Positions 18,627 to 31,271 of a DNA stretch of 64,000 bases are shown here, one piece after another. The position numbers and the translations under genes are program-made. Within the stretch, counting starts at the first letter, position 1. Each line of letters starts with the position of its first letter. The notes below the pieces were generated by a model. It did no database searches. It was not told where the DNA came from and worked only from the letters and a program-made list of their open reading frames with translations. The DNA comes from Streptantibioticus_A sp037034305 (GTDB lineage Bacteria > Actinomycetota > Actinomycetes > Streptomycetales > Streptomycetaceae): the NCBI GenBank assembly GCA_037034305.1, contig JBAGJY010000009.1, positions 62,001 to 126,000 on the forward strand, written 5' to 3'.

Positions 18627-19607
18627 ATGGCAACACAGCAAGCCTTACAACAGGCGAATCCAAAGGGCAACGCGGCCCGCCCCAGAACACGCCAAACCAG
18701 CCGCCTCGAAGCCGACCTGGCTGAGGCGCTGCGCACCGGACCGTTCCCGGTCGCACTGCGCACCGCCCTCGCCACCCGCGGGCTGGCCCTCAACCGAGTC
18801 CAGCACCGACTGGCCCAACGCGGCATAAAGGTCGGCGTCACCAGCCTCAGCTACTGGCAACGCGGCATCAGGCGACCCGACCGACCCGAGTCGCTGCGCG
18901 CCGTCACCGCACTCGAAGAACTACTCGAACTACCCGCACACGCCCTGACCAGACTGCTGGGACCACGCACCCCCGAACAGCCGGTCGCCCGCCCGTACCG
19001 CACCGTACTGGGATCCGCATCAGCACTCGAAACCCTCCTCGCGAGCCTGGAGGCCCCCACGGACGGCGGACTGCACACCGTCGTCCACTACGAGCAGGTA
19101 CACATCGGCGCCCACCGCGAACTGCTGACCCGCGACTCCCACCACGTGATACGCGCCCACCGCGACGGCGTCGACCGCTACCTCAGCATCCACCAGGGCG
19201 ACCCCGGATGCGACGTGGAACGCATACGGGTGACAGCGGCCAACAACTGCCGCGTCGGCAGAGTCCGTCGGCACGCCGACTCCGCGGTGATCGTCGCGGA
19301 ACTCCTCTTCGACGCCCGGCTGCGCACCGGCGACACCGCGGTAATCGGCTACCGCTTCGAAGACGGCACCGGGGCACCGTCCGACGAGTACGTCCGCGGC
19401 TTCACCTACGGCGGCGGCGAATACGTCCTGCAGATCGCCTTCGCCCGCGAAGCACTGCCGGTCCGCTGCCGCCGCTTCACCCGCACGTCCCCGGGCGCCG
19501 CCCGCACCGGCCTGGCCGAGCTCACGCTCAACGCACACAGAACGGTGCACCTGGTGGAACCCGAAGTCCGTGCCGGGGTACTCGGCATCACCTGGGACTG
19601 GGACTGA
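18627..19607 (+). CDS. Helix-turn-helix DNA-binding protein, unknown role
   Basis: 326 aa. An N-terminal XRE-like helix-turn-helix is visible at about residues 40-100 (LRTALATRGLALNRVQHRLA then VTSLSYWQRGIRRPDRPES). The remaining 220 residues look like a beta-rich ligand or effector domain with no family I can name (HVIRAHRDGVDRYLSIHQGD, YRFEDGTGAPSDEYVRGF). ATG chosen as the first in-frame start after the A+T-richer intergenic region; the ribosome site is weak. It is divergent from the protease operon and a natural candidate to regulate it. Confidence 0.7.
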   Translation: MATQQALQQANPKGNAARPRTRQTSRLEADLAEALRTGPFPVALRTALATRGLALNRVQHRLAQRGIKVGVTSLSYWQRGIRRPDRPESLRAVTALEELLELPAHALTRLLGPRTPEQPVARPYRTVLGSASALETLLASLEAPTDGGLHTVVHYEQVHIGAHRELLTRDSHHVIRAHRDGVDRYLSIHQGDPGCDVERIRVTAANNCRVGRVRRHADSAVIVAELLFDARLRTGDTAVIGYRFEDGTGAPSDEYVRGFTYGGGEYVLQIAFAREALPVRCRRFTRTSPGAARTGLAELTLNAHRTVHLVEPEVRAGVLGITWDWD

Positions 19608-19656
19608 GAACGCGCCTTGCGGCGCCGGAGGTCCGCAGGAACGCCATGACGATCGC

Positions 19657-19697
19657 GGGAGGGGGCGGGGGGTGGGGGGGTGGGGGGAGGGGCGGGG
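19657..19697 (+). repeat. Extreme G-run tract, potential G-quadruplex
   Basis: G runs of 3, 5, 6, 7, 6, 4 and 4 are separated by single bases, 41 bp in all, lying 50 nt after the HTH stop and 5 nt before the stop of the convergent Rieske gene. It satisfies the G3+N1-7 quadruplex pattern several times over on the plus strand. Confidence 0.85.
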
Positions 19698-19701
19698 CCC
19701 C

Positions 19702-20109
19702 CTACCCAGCGATGAGCTTGCCCCCCTGCACCCGCACCGCCACCTCCGGAAGCGGCGAGGCCGCGGGGCCCTGCTCGACCGCGCCGGTCAGGGCGTTGAA
19801 GCGGCTGCCGTGGCAGGGGCAGGAGATGACCGTTCCCTCGACGTTGTCCACGACGCACCCCGCGTGCGTGCAGACGGCGCTGAACCCCTTGTACGTCCCC
19901 TTGGACGGCTGCGCGACGACGACCTTGTCGTCGCGGAACAGCTTGGCGCCGCCGACCGGGATCTGGTCGGCGCCCCCCAGATCGGTGGGCGAGGCCGGCG
20001 CCGACGACGAGGTTCCGCCGCCGGAGCAGGCGGTCAGGCCGAGACCAGCGACTCCGGCGAGGGCTGCGCCCTGGAGCAGGGTGCGGCGGCAGGTGGGCTG
20101 TTCGGTCAT
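19702..20109 (-). CDS. Rieske [2Fe-2S] lipoprotein, Tat-exported
   Basis: 135 aa. The Tat signal has CRRTLLQGA followed by a lipobox ending LTAC (C28), so the mature protein is a membrane-anchored lipoprotein outside the cell. The Rieske domain has CTHAGC (C80, H82, C85) and CPCHGS (C97, C99, H100), which gives both cluster ligand pairs and the stabilising disulfide. It is short, with no catalytic partner domain, and no oxidoreductase gene sits beside it, so its electron partner is unknown. ATG start. It ends against the G-run tract. Confidence 0.93.
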   Translation of the reverse strand: MTEQPTCRRTLLQGAALAGVAGLGLTACSGGGTSSSAPASPTDLGGADQIPVGGAKLFRDDKVVVAQPSKGTYKGFSAVCTHAGCVVDNVEGTVISCPCHGSRFNALTGAVEQGPAASPLPEVAVRVQGGKLIAG

Positions 20110-20162
20110 GGTGAAGCTCTCCGCGCTCGTTACTCAGGACGCGCGCGGCAGTGTGCGCACGT

Positions 20163-20198
20163 ACTCGCTGACGGGCGGAACGCGCCGCGTCAGCGAGT
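20163..20198 (-). terminator. Hairpin terminator after uvrA
   Basis: Arms ACTCGCTGACG (20163-20173) and CGTCAGCGAGT (20188-20198) pair perfectly. The loop contains GGCG/CGCC, which extends the stem to about 15 bp with one bulge. It lies 35 nt past the uvrA stop. Confidence 0.85.
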
Positions 20199-20232
20199 CG
20201 TACCCTACGCCTCGCGGAACAGGGGCTGCTGG

Positions 20233-23316
<3,084 letters not shown>

Positions 23317-23500
23317 GCCGGTCCGTACCTTTCGTAGAAACGGAGGGGCAGCACCCCCCGATCAGCGTAGCCGGGGCGCCTTCCGTTCTTCCTGTCGAAT
23401 TCTTCGAGTCTGTCATCTACGTGCTTCCATCGAGCTTATAGCACGCGCATTCGATTTTCGGCCGACTCGCGCCATGTTCACTCGACCGAGTGAGCCGCGC

Positions 23501-23506
23501 TAGCGT
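23501..23506 (+). promoter_or_regulatory. Possible -10 for the 23605 gene
   Basis: TAGCGT is 5 nt before an in-frame GTG at 23512. It could drive a leaderless form of the isomerase-family gene with 31 extra residues, or simply give a leader of about 90 nt to the TTG start. Confidence 0.35.
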
Positions 23507-23604
23507 CGTACGTGATCGGGATCGTTCCGCGCGGATCGTCCGTTGAAGATCGGCAGAGGGCGACGAAGATCGCAAGAGCCAGAGCCGACGAGCGGGAGGC
23601 CTCC

Positions 23605-24336
23605 TTGTCCGTCCAACGACCTGATCCCGTCAGTGATGCGGCCGCCGTGCGCGAAGCCACGCGGCAGCTCGTCGAGGCGGTTTCGGCGCTCGAACCGCCA
23701 GCCGTCACCGAACCCTCGCTGCTCCCGGGCTGGACCCGCGGCCATGTGCTGACCCATCTCGCCCGCAACGCCGACGCCATGGTCAACCTGCTGACCTGGG
23801 CGCGCACCGGCGAGGAGACGCCGATGTACGTCAGCGAGGAGGCGCGGGACAAGGACATCGAGGACGGCGCCGGGCGGCCGCTGTCCGAGCAGCTGGACGA
23901 TCTGCGGCGCAGCGCCGACCGGTTCGACCAGGCCGTCGCGGCGCTGCCGCCGCAGGCGTGGGCGGCGCAGGTGCAGACCCGGCAGGGCGGGGTGCTGCCG
24001 GCGGCCGAGATCCCGGCGAAACGTCTCGCCGAGGTTCATCTGCACCATGTGGACCTCGGTATCGGCCGCACCTGCGCCGACCTGCCGGACGACTTCGCCG
24101 CCCGTGAGGTCGCCTCGATCATCGACCGGCTCTCCGGGCACGAGGGGATCCCCGCGGTCCGTCTGCACGACACCGGGACGGGCGAGACCTGGGACATCGG
24201 CGCTGCGGAGAGCCCGGAGCTGACCGTCGGCGGCACCACCCACGCGCTGCTCGCCTGGGTCAGCGGACGCGGCGGCGGCGAGGAGCTGAGCCGCGATCCC
24301 GACGTGCCCCTGCCCACACTCCCACCGCTAGGGTGA
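23605..24336 (+). CDS. Maleylpyruvate isomerase-family mycothiol-dependent protein
   Basis: 243 aa member of the MDMPI/DinB-like fold, which uses mycothiol as cofactor. The N-terminal helical bundle has LPGWTRGHVLTHLARNADAM with a metal-site His, and a later LAEVHLHHVDLGIG supplies two more. Function may be isomerisation or thiol-linked detoxification; the substrate cannot be read from sequence. The TTG at 23605 was chosen because GGGAGG lies 6-7 nt upstream; GTG at 23512 in the same frame is the alternative. The next gene starts 4 nt after its stop. Confidence 0.8.
   Translation: MSVQRPDPVSDAAAVREATRQLVEAVSALEPPAVTEPSLLPGWTRGHVLTHLARNADAMVNLLTWARTGEETPMYVSEEARDKDIEDGAGRPLSEQLDDLRRSADRFDQAVAALPPQAWAAQVQTRQGGVLPAAEIPAKRLAEVHLHHVDLGIGRTCADLPDDFAAREVASIIDRLSGHEGIPAVRLHDTGTGETWDIGAAESPELTVGGTTHALLAWVSGRGGGEELSRDPDVPLPTLPPLG
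24329..24334 (+). promoter_or_regulatory. -10 of a probable leaderless promoter for the MBL-fold gene
   Basis: TAGGGT, embedded in the end of the preceding gene, is followed by 6 nt and the ATG at 24341. The downstream gene can therefore be transcribed independently. Confidence 0.45.
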
Positions 24337-24340
24337 CGCC

Positions 24341-24997
24341 ATGTCATACACCGGAGCAGTAAAGGTCGGCGGTCCGCCCGACGTGCACGAGCTCACCGAC
24401 CTCATAATCTCCAAGGTCGCCGTGGGTCCGATGGACAACAACGCCTATCTTTTGCGCTGCCGTGCGACCGACGAGCAGTTGCTGATCGACGCCGCCGCCG
24501 AGCCGCACACCCTGCTGGCCATGATCGGTGACGGCGGCATCGCGTCCGTGGTCACCACGCACCGGCACGGCGACCACTGGAGCGCGCTGCGCGAGGTGGT
24601 GGACGCCACGGGCGCGCGTACGTATGCCGGGCGCTATGACGCCGAGGGGATTCCGGTTCCGACCGATGTGCTGGTGGAGGACGGTGACTCGGTGCGGGTC
24701 GGGCGGGTCGAGCTGACCGCGCGGCATCTGGTGGGCCACACTCCGGGCAGCATCGCGCTGGTCTACGACGACCCGCACGGCCACCCGCATGTCTTCACCG
24801 GCGACTGCCTGTTCCCGGGCGGGGTGGGCAACACGCACAACGACGCGGCGGCGTTCGCCAGCCTGATCGACGATGTCGAGGCGAAGCTGTTCGGCGAGTT
24901 GCCCGACGAGACCTGGGTCTACCCGGGGCACGGCGGGGACACCACGCTGGGCGCGGAGCGGCCGCATCTGGCGCAGTGGCGGGAGCGGGGCTGGTAG
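24341..24997 (+). CDS. Metallo-beta-lactamase-fold hydrolase (glyoxalase II-like)
   Basis: 218 aa with the metal-binding motif THRHGDHW (H74, H76, D78, H79), then HLVGHTPGS, FTGDCLFPGG and the C-terminal YPGHGGDT. This order matches the hydroxyacylglutathione hydrolase-like branch; in an actinobacterium the thiol would be mycothiol or bacillithiol-like rather than glutathione. It follows the mycothiol-dependent family protein by 4 nt, which supports a shared role in thiol-linked detoxification. No signal peptide. Confidence 0.85.
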   Translation: MSYTGAVKVGGPPDVHELTDLIISKVAVGPMDNNAYLLRCRATDEQLLIDAAAEPHTLLAMIGDGGIASVVTTHRHGDHWSALREVVDATGARTYAGRYDAEGIPVPTDVLVEDGDSVRVGRVELTARHLVGHTPGSIALVYDDPHGHPHVFTGDCLFPGGVGNTHNDAAAFASLIDDVEAKLFGELPDETWVYPGHGGDTTLGAERPHLAQWRERGW

Positions 24998-25021
24998 CGG
25001 GCTGCCGGTGCCGCTGAACGG

Positions 25022-25045
25022 GAGGGGCCGCTTCGGCGGCCCCTC
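25022..25045. terminator. Bidirectional terminator with a TTCG loop
   Basis: Perfect 10-bp stem GAGGGGCCGC/GCGGCCCCTC closed by TTCG, between the convergent MBL-fold and CtaG-like genes. Confidence 0.9.
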
Positions 25046-25081
25046 GCACGTTCGGGTTGAGCCCGGGAAGGGCGCGCGGGT

Positions 25082-26101
25082 CTATCGGCGGCCGGTGTTG
25101 CGGCGGACGCGTTCGGCTACCTCGCCGCCCTCGGTCTCCCACCAGGGGCGGACCATCTCCGGGGCGGGGGCGGGCGTGGTCTCGGGCGCGGCGGGGGCGG
25201 GGGCGGCCGTGGCCGGGACGGTGACCAGTTCGCGGTCCAGGCGGGCGTCGAGCTCGGCGGTCCTGGCGCGTTCGGCGCGCCACCACTCGGTGAACACGGC
25301 GATCAGGAACGGCAGTCCGACCAGTTCGGCGAGGGTGAGCATCAGTCCGCCGCCGATCTGCTGGTCCCGTTGCAGGGTGGGGCCCCAGGTGCGGGGGTGG
25401 GCGGCGTACCAGTGGCCGGCCACCAGGGTGCCGCTCAGCATGACCACGATGCCGGGGATGGAGTCGAACAGTCCGTCCAGGAACACCAGCAGCGCGCGTA
25501 CCGGGTGGGTGCACCAGCGGGGCAGCAGTTCCTGCCGGGTGAGCATCGGCAGGACGAACAGGCAGCCGGTGAGCAGCAGTTGCAGGTGCATCAGTTGGCG
25601 TACGCCGCTGTTCCGCAGTGCGGTCTGGAAGTACGGGGTGAAGTAGATGGTCAGCTCGGAGACCAGCACCAGGACGGTGCTGACGAACGGGAAGGTGAGC
25701 AGTCGCACCGCCTTGCTGCCCGTCACGGCGTCCAGTCGCCGTCGCGCCGGGTCGGACAGTGCCCGTCCGGCGAGGGCGAGCGGGTCGCCGAGGGCGAGGC
25801 CGAGCGGCGCGATCAGGTCGAGCACGATGTTCTGCACCGCGGCGGGCCAGAACAGCACCCTGCTGTACACCATGAGGGCGGACATGGTGGCGAAGACGAT
25901 CATGCCGAGCCCCATGATCGCGAAGGTGAGGGTGCGGGCCAGTGGCCAGGGTTCGCCGCGTCCGCGCAGCCGTACCAGCGCGGCCGCGTACAGCGCGCCG
26001 AGCAGCACGACGAACGCGAGCGCCACCGGGTCGAGTTCCCAGCTGCTCAGGAAGCGGGAGACCGTCAGTTCCGGCAGACTCTCCACCGCCAAGGTGCTCA
26101 C
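25082..26101 (-). CDS. Cytochrome c oxidase assembly protein, CtaG (caa3) type
   Basis: 339 aa integral membrane protein of the caa3-type CtaG family, thought to help copper-centre assembly of cytochrome c oxidase. About seven hydrophobic helices are readable between residues 25 and 270. Conserved pieces include MSALMVYSRVLFWPAAVQN, ELTIYFTPYFQ and MHLQLLLTGCLFVLP. The C-terminal 60 residues are a charged, Pro/Ala-rich cytoplasmic tail. GTG start with GGTGGA upstream. terC lies upstream with its own promoter. Confidence 0.88.
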   Translation of the reverse strand: MSTLAVESLPELTVSRFLSSWELDPVALAFVVLLGALYAAALVRLRGRGEPWPLARTLTFAIMGLGMIVFATMSALMVYSRVLFWPAAVQNIVLDLIAPLGLALGDPLALAGRALSDPARRRLDAVTGSKAVRLLTFPFVSTVLVLVSELTIYFTPYFQTALRNSGVRQLMHLQLLLTGCLFVLPMLTRQELLPRWCTHPVRALLVFLDGLFDSIPGIVVMLSGTLVAGHWYAAHPRTWGPTLQRDQQIGGGLMLTLAELVGLPFLIAVFTEWWRAERARTAELDARLDRELVTVPATAAPAPAAPETTPAPAPEMVRPWWETEGGEVAERVRRNTGRR

Positions 26102-26192
26102 CGGCGTCCACCTGCCCTCTTTAGGGATGTCTGATTCGGCTCGATTGCCGCATCCACGTTAGACGCTGGGTGGTGCCGGTCCGTACGCGACC

Positions 26193-27152
26193 CTACGGAT
26201 GGGCGCCGGTGGTGTTCTTCTTCGGGGCCAGCAGGCTCGCGGCGGTGGTGACCGCGAGGACGGCGGCGATCACGCCGAGCGAGACCGGAACGGAGAACTC
26301 GGGGGCCGGTACCCCGGACTCGTGCAGGGCGTGCAGCACCAGCTTGACGCCGATGAAGCCGAGGATGACGGACAGCCCGTAGGACAGGTAGACCAGCCGC
26401 TTGAGCAGGCCGCCGATGAGGAAGTACAGCTGGCGCAGTCCCATCAGGGCGAAGGCGTTGGCGGTGAAGACGATGTACGGGTCCTGGGTGAGGCCGAAGA
26501 TGGCGGGGATGGAGTCGAGGGCGAACAGGATGTCGGCGCTGCCGATCGCCAGGACGACGATGAGTATCGGTGTCATCAGGCGTTTGCCGTTTTCGACGAC
26601 GATGAGTTTGGTGCCGTGGTAGGTGTCGGTGGACGGTACCCGCTTCTCGATGGCCTTGAGGAGCTTGTTCTCCTCGTACTCCTCGTCGGGTTTGTCGGCT
26701 CTGGCTTCCTGGATCAGCTTCCACGCGGTCCAGATGAGGAAGGCGCCGAAGATGTAGAAGACCCAGGAGAAGCTGGCGATGAGGGCGGCGCCCGCGGCGA
26801 TGAACGCGGCGCGCAGCAGCAGTGCGATCAGTACGCCGATGAGCAGTACGCGTTGCTGGTACTGGCGGGGCACGGCGAACTTGGCCATGATCAGCACGAA
26901 GACGAAGAGGTTGTCGACGCTGAGTGACTTCTCGGTGATGAAGCCCGCGAGGAACTCCCCGGCTGGTTTTCCGCCCTTGAAGAGCAGTAGGCCGAGGCCG
27001 AAGAGGGCGGCGAGGACGGTCCACACGACGGTCCAGATCGCGGCTTCCTTGATCGAGACCTCGTGCGGTTTGCGGCCGACGAAGAAGTCGACCGCGATCA
27101 GGGCGGACAGTCCGAGGATGGTCGCGATCCACAGGGCGAGAGAGACGTCCAT
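26193..27152 (-). CDS. TerC-family integral membrane protein (Alx-like)
   Basis: 319 aa with about eight transmembrane helices. The conserved acidic residues of the family are visible: ALIAVDFFVGR, KSLSVDNLFVFVLI and ADILFALDSIPAIFG. Members have been linked to tellurite resistance and to manganese export during alkaline stress or exoprotein metalation; which applies here is not shown. ATG at 27152 matches the family N-terminus and follows a -10-like TACCGT by 7 nt, so the mRNA is probably leaderless. Confidence 0.9.
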   Translation of the reverse strand: MDVSLALWIATILGLSALIAVDFFVGRKPHEVSIKEAAIWTVVWTVLAALFGLGLLLFKGGKPAGEFLAGFITEKSLSVDNLFVFVLIMAKFAVPRQYQQRVLLIGVLIALLLRAAFIAAGAALIASFSWVFYIFGAFLIWTAWKLIQEARADKPDEEYEENKLLKAIEKRVPSTDTYHGTKLIVVENGKRLMTPILIVVLAIGSADILFALDSIPAIFGLTQDPYIVFTANAFALMGLRQLYFLIGGLLKRLVYLSYGLSVILGFIGVKLVLHALHESGVPAPEFSVPVSLGVIAAVLAVTTAASLLAPKKNTTGAHP

Positions 27153-27159
27153 CCCCGGA

Positions 27160-27182
27160 ACGGTACAGGAATCGCCAAGCGA
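27160..27182 (-). promoter_or_regulatory. terC promoter -10 and nearby inverted repeat
   Basis: TACCGT on the minus strand (27165-27160) is 7 nt before the ATG. A small inverted repeat ATCGC-N3-GCGAT lies just upstream, in the spacer, and could be a regulator site. Confidence 0.4.
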
Positions 27183-27264
27183 TGGTAAAGCACAGACCAA
27201 ATGCGCAGGTGGTTCGGCGTGCCGGTGCGCGTCGCTCGGCGTGATGCGGCGGTGTCGGTGCTCG

Positions 27265-29364
<2,100 letters not shown>

Positions 29365-29370
29365 GGATTC

Positions 29371-29376
29371 ACCGTA
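29371..29376 (-). promoter_or_regulatory. -10 of a probable leaderless uvrB promoter
   Basis: TACGGT on the minus strand lies 6 nt before the uvrB ATG. No TCGAAC-N4-GTTCGA SOS box was found in the 128-bp divergent region. Confidence 0.5.
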
Positions 29377-29480
29377 CGACCCGCCACTGACAATGGGCGG
29401 ACCGAGCCACTCGATCCTGATGCCGGTGGGGCTGATGTGACCGCAGTGCACGCGAGCGTTCGACTGTCAGTGCCCGGTCC

Positions 29481-29486
29481 TACGCT
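29481..29486 (+). promoter_or_regulatory. -10 of a probable leaderless promoter for the DNA methyltransferase gene
   Basis: TACGCT lies 6 nt before the GTG at 29493; TTCGAC about 16 nt upstream is a possible -35. The arrangement mirrors uvrB on the other strand. Confidence 0.55.
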
Positions 29487-29492
29487 GGCCGC

Positions 29493-30035
29493 GTGACGGA
29501 ATCGAACCGGACCGTGCACTGGTCCGTACAGGACACGCCGATCGGGCCGCTGCTGCTCGCCGCGACGCCGGACGGCCTGGTCAACGTCGTCTTCCGGGCC
29601 GGGGAGGAGACGGCGGGGGACGCCGTGGCCCGGCTCGCCGCCCGTTTCGGCACCGAGCCGGTCCGCGGCCGGTCCGCCCATCTGGACCAGGCGATACGCG
29701 AGCTGGACGGGTACTTCTCGGGGGCGCGGCGTGAGTTCGCCGTCGCGTTGGACTGGTCGCTGTGCACCGGGTTCAACCGCCGGGTGCTGCAGGAACTCGC
29801 CGACGGCGTCCCCTACGGCACGGTCGTCGGCTACCAGACGCTGGCCGACCGGGTGGGCGAGCCGGGGGCCGCCCGGGCGGTCGGTGTGGCGATGGGCGCC
29901 AATCCGCTGCCGGTGGTCGTGCCGTGCCACCGCGTGGTGGAGAGCGACGGCGGGATCGGCGGCTTCGGCGGCGGCCTGGAGACCAAGCGGGCACTGCTGG
30001 CGCTGGAGGGCGTGCTCCCGCAACCGCTGTTCTGA
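29493..30035 (+). CDS. ogt: Methylated-DNA--protein-cysteine methyltransferase
   Basis: Suicide repair protein (180 aa) that transfers alkyl groups from O6-alkylguanine to its own Cys. The active site is VVVPCHRVVESDGGIGGF, with C145, followed by GGLETKRALLALEG. The DNA-binding helix region PYGTVVGYQTLADRVGEPG is also intact. No AdaA/AraC domain is attached, so it is the plain Ogt/MGMT form. GTG start immediately after a -10 element suggests leaderless translation. It is divergent from uvrB, placing two repair genes on one control region. Confidence 0.94.
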   Translation: MTESNRTVHWSVQDTPIGPLLLAATPDGLVNVVFRAGEETAGDAVARLAARFGTEPVRGRSAHLDQAIRELDGYFSGARREFAVALDWSLCTGFNRRVLQELADGVPYGTVVGYQTLADRVGEPGAARAVGVAMGANPLPVVVPCHRVVESDGGIGGFGGGLETKRALLALEGVLPQPLF

Positions 30036-30075
30036 GCGGCCGCCGGGCGGTGCGGCACCGCGGGGCGGGAGCGGA

Positions 30076-30100
30076 CTCGGGGGCGTAGCCTGCCCCCGAG
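30076..30100 (+). terminator. Terminator hairpin after the methyltransferase gene
   Basis: Perfect 9-bp stem CTCGGGGGC/GCCCCCGAG with loop GTAGCCT, about 40 nt downstream of the stop at 30035. Confidence 0.8.
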
Positions 30101-30195
30101 CCCTGGGATGCCGCCGTGTTGGGCACGCCGAACCGGTTCACAGCGCGGATCAGTTTGATGTCGTCGTGTTCTGCCTTTGAACTACCACGCATCGT

Positions 30196-30240
30196 TGGCT
30201 GCGCGGGCCGGACTTGAACCGGCATCCGACGACGAGCTCC
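30196..30240 (-). pseudogene. tRNA-like remnant (T arm, 3' acceptor strand and CCA)
   Basis: The minus strand carries a complete T arm (GCCGG, loop TTCAAGT, CCGGC; 30223-30207) followed by CCGCGCAG and CCA, exactly the layout of a tRNA 3' end. The matching 5' acceptor strand (TGCGCGG) and an anticodon arm are absent; GGAGCTCGTCG just before looks like a piece of D-arm. It is therefore a fragment, perhaps left by an integrated element, not a working tRNA. Confidence 0.55.
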
Positions 30241-30421
30241 GGCTCGGTCGGTTCGGCGATCGGCGGCGAATGCTGAGTCTGGAGCGAGAGTCTGAGATTG
30301 ATCGTGCTCCGGTTGAGTGTCCGGACCACGCCGTCACGACAAGCTTCAGCTTCAGCTTGCGCTCCTCGCGCACCCCGACCGCGCTGCGGCGGCCGGGGAG
30401 TTCACCACGGTATACGAGGTG

Positions 30422-31153
30422 CTACCCGAAGAGGTAGCCGAATACCGCGTCGCCGACGCGCTGGTCGGTGATCTCGGTGCCGTTCGCCTCCTCGCGGGCG
30501 AACTTCACGGCCTGCTGCAACTTCTCCACCCGGGCGAGCAGTTCGTTGACCCGCCGGGCCGGAAGCGCGCCGGAGAACTTCACGGTGGTCCAGTAGCCGA
30601 CCGGCACGTCCTCGTAGTACACCTCGACCTGTGCGGGGTGCTTCTCGGTGGCCTCGGCCTTGACGTGGTTGCGCGGTACCTTCTTCGTCCGCACGGTGCG
30701 CACCGGCTCGGTGCGCCACCAGTCGGTGGACGGGTCGAGCGACCAGGACTCGGCGCCGTCCAGCACGGGCAACTTCCGGACGAAGGCGGCCAGTTCGGCC
30801 AGCTGCTTCTCCAGGAACAGCAGGTAGGACACCGGCACCTCGCGCAGCAGTACCTGTCCGTCGACCGTGATGTCGGCGCGTGCGGTGCAGTTGGCCCAGT
30901 CCTTGGTGGCGGTGATGTCGAACAGCCGGGTCAGCGTGGTCGCGGTGTCCCGCAGCACGTCCTCCGCCTTGACCTGTACCCGGGTGGACTCCGGCGGCAG
31001 TTGCTCGCCCTCTTCGTCCTTCGGCTGGTAGGTGCGGGATATCCCGGCGAGCAGCGCGGGCTTGGTCAGGCCGTGGTGAGCGGCCGCCAGGTCCTGGTGG
31101 GAGCTGGCCTTGACGCCCTTCTCCACTGCGATGATCTGATTGAGTTTCGCCAC
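30422..31153 (-). CDS. Conserved protein of unknown function
   Basis: 243 aa, no signal peptide or membrane segment, no family function I recognise. The sequence looks well constrained: MAKLNQIIAVEKGVKAS at the start, YQPKDEEGEQLPPESTRV, VYYEDVPVGYWTTVKFSG and a C-terminal VGDAVFGYLFG. I have the impression that near-identical proteins are common in Streptomyces but only as hypothetical entries. The GTG at 31153 was chosen because a -10-like TACCGT lies 7 nt before it; GTG at 31174 is in frame but would overlap that -10. Confidence 0.75.
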   Translation of the reverse strand: MAKLNQIIAVEKGVKASSHQDLAAAHHGLTKPALLAGISRTYQPKDEEGEQLPPESTRVQVKAEDVLRDTATTLTRLFDITATKDWANCTARADITVDGQVLLREVPVSYLLFLEKQLAELAAFVRKLPVLDGAESWSLDPSTDWWRTEPVRTVRTKKVPRNHVKAEATEKHPAQVEVYYEDVPVGYWTTVKFSGALPARRVNELLARVEKLQQAVKFAREEANGTEITDQRVGDAVFGYLFG

Positions 31154-31160
31154 GGCATGG

Positions 31161-31166
31161 ACGGTA
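31161..31166 (-). promoter_or_regulatory. -10 of a probable leaderless promoter for the 30422-31153 gene
   Basis: TACCGT on the minus strand, 7 nt before the chosen GTG; this decides the start. Confidence 0.45.
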
Positions 31167-31271
31167 GCAGGCACGGCTGAGCCGCTTCGAGCGGTTATCC
31201 GCCCAGCTCGACGCGGGTGTTGGCGCTGGCAGCGGCGCTGGGCGGGCGCTGCGGCGGATGCCGACGTGCGT

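Larger units (their letters stand above)
30036..30421. other. Non-coding stretch after the methyltransferase gene (386 bp)
   Basis: Holds a terminator hairpin (30076-30100) and, on the minus strand, the 3' part of a tRNA-like sequence (30196-30240). The rest shows no credible gene; short frames across it have ordinary non-coding composition. Confidence 0.6.

Noticed and set aside
23395..23407. TCGAA-N3-TTCGA palindrome upstream of uvrA as an SOS box
   Set aside because: The actinobacterial LexA site has TCGAAC-N4-GTTCGA spacing. Here the spacer is 3 nt and the inner C/G are missing, so it does not fit.
30177..30437. Short plus-strand protein frame reading AARAGLEPASDDELRLGR
   Set aside because: This peptide comes from reading across the tRNA-like remnant; it is an artefact, not a gene.
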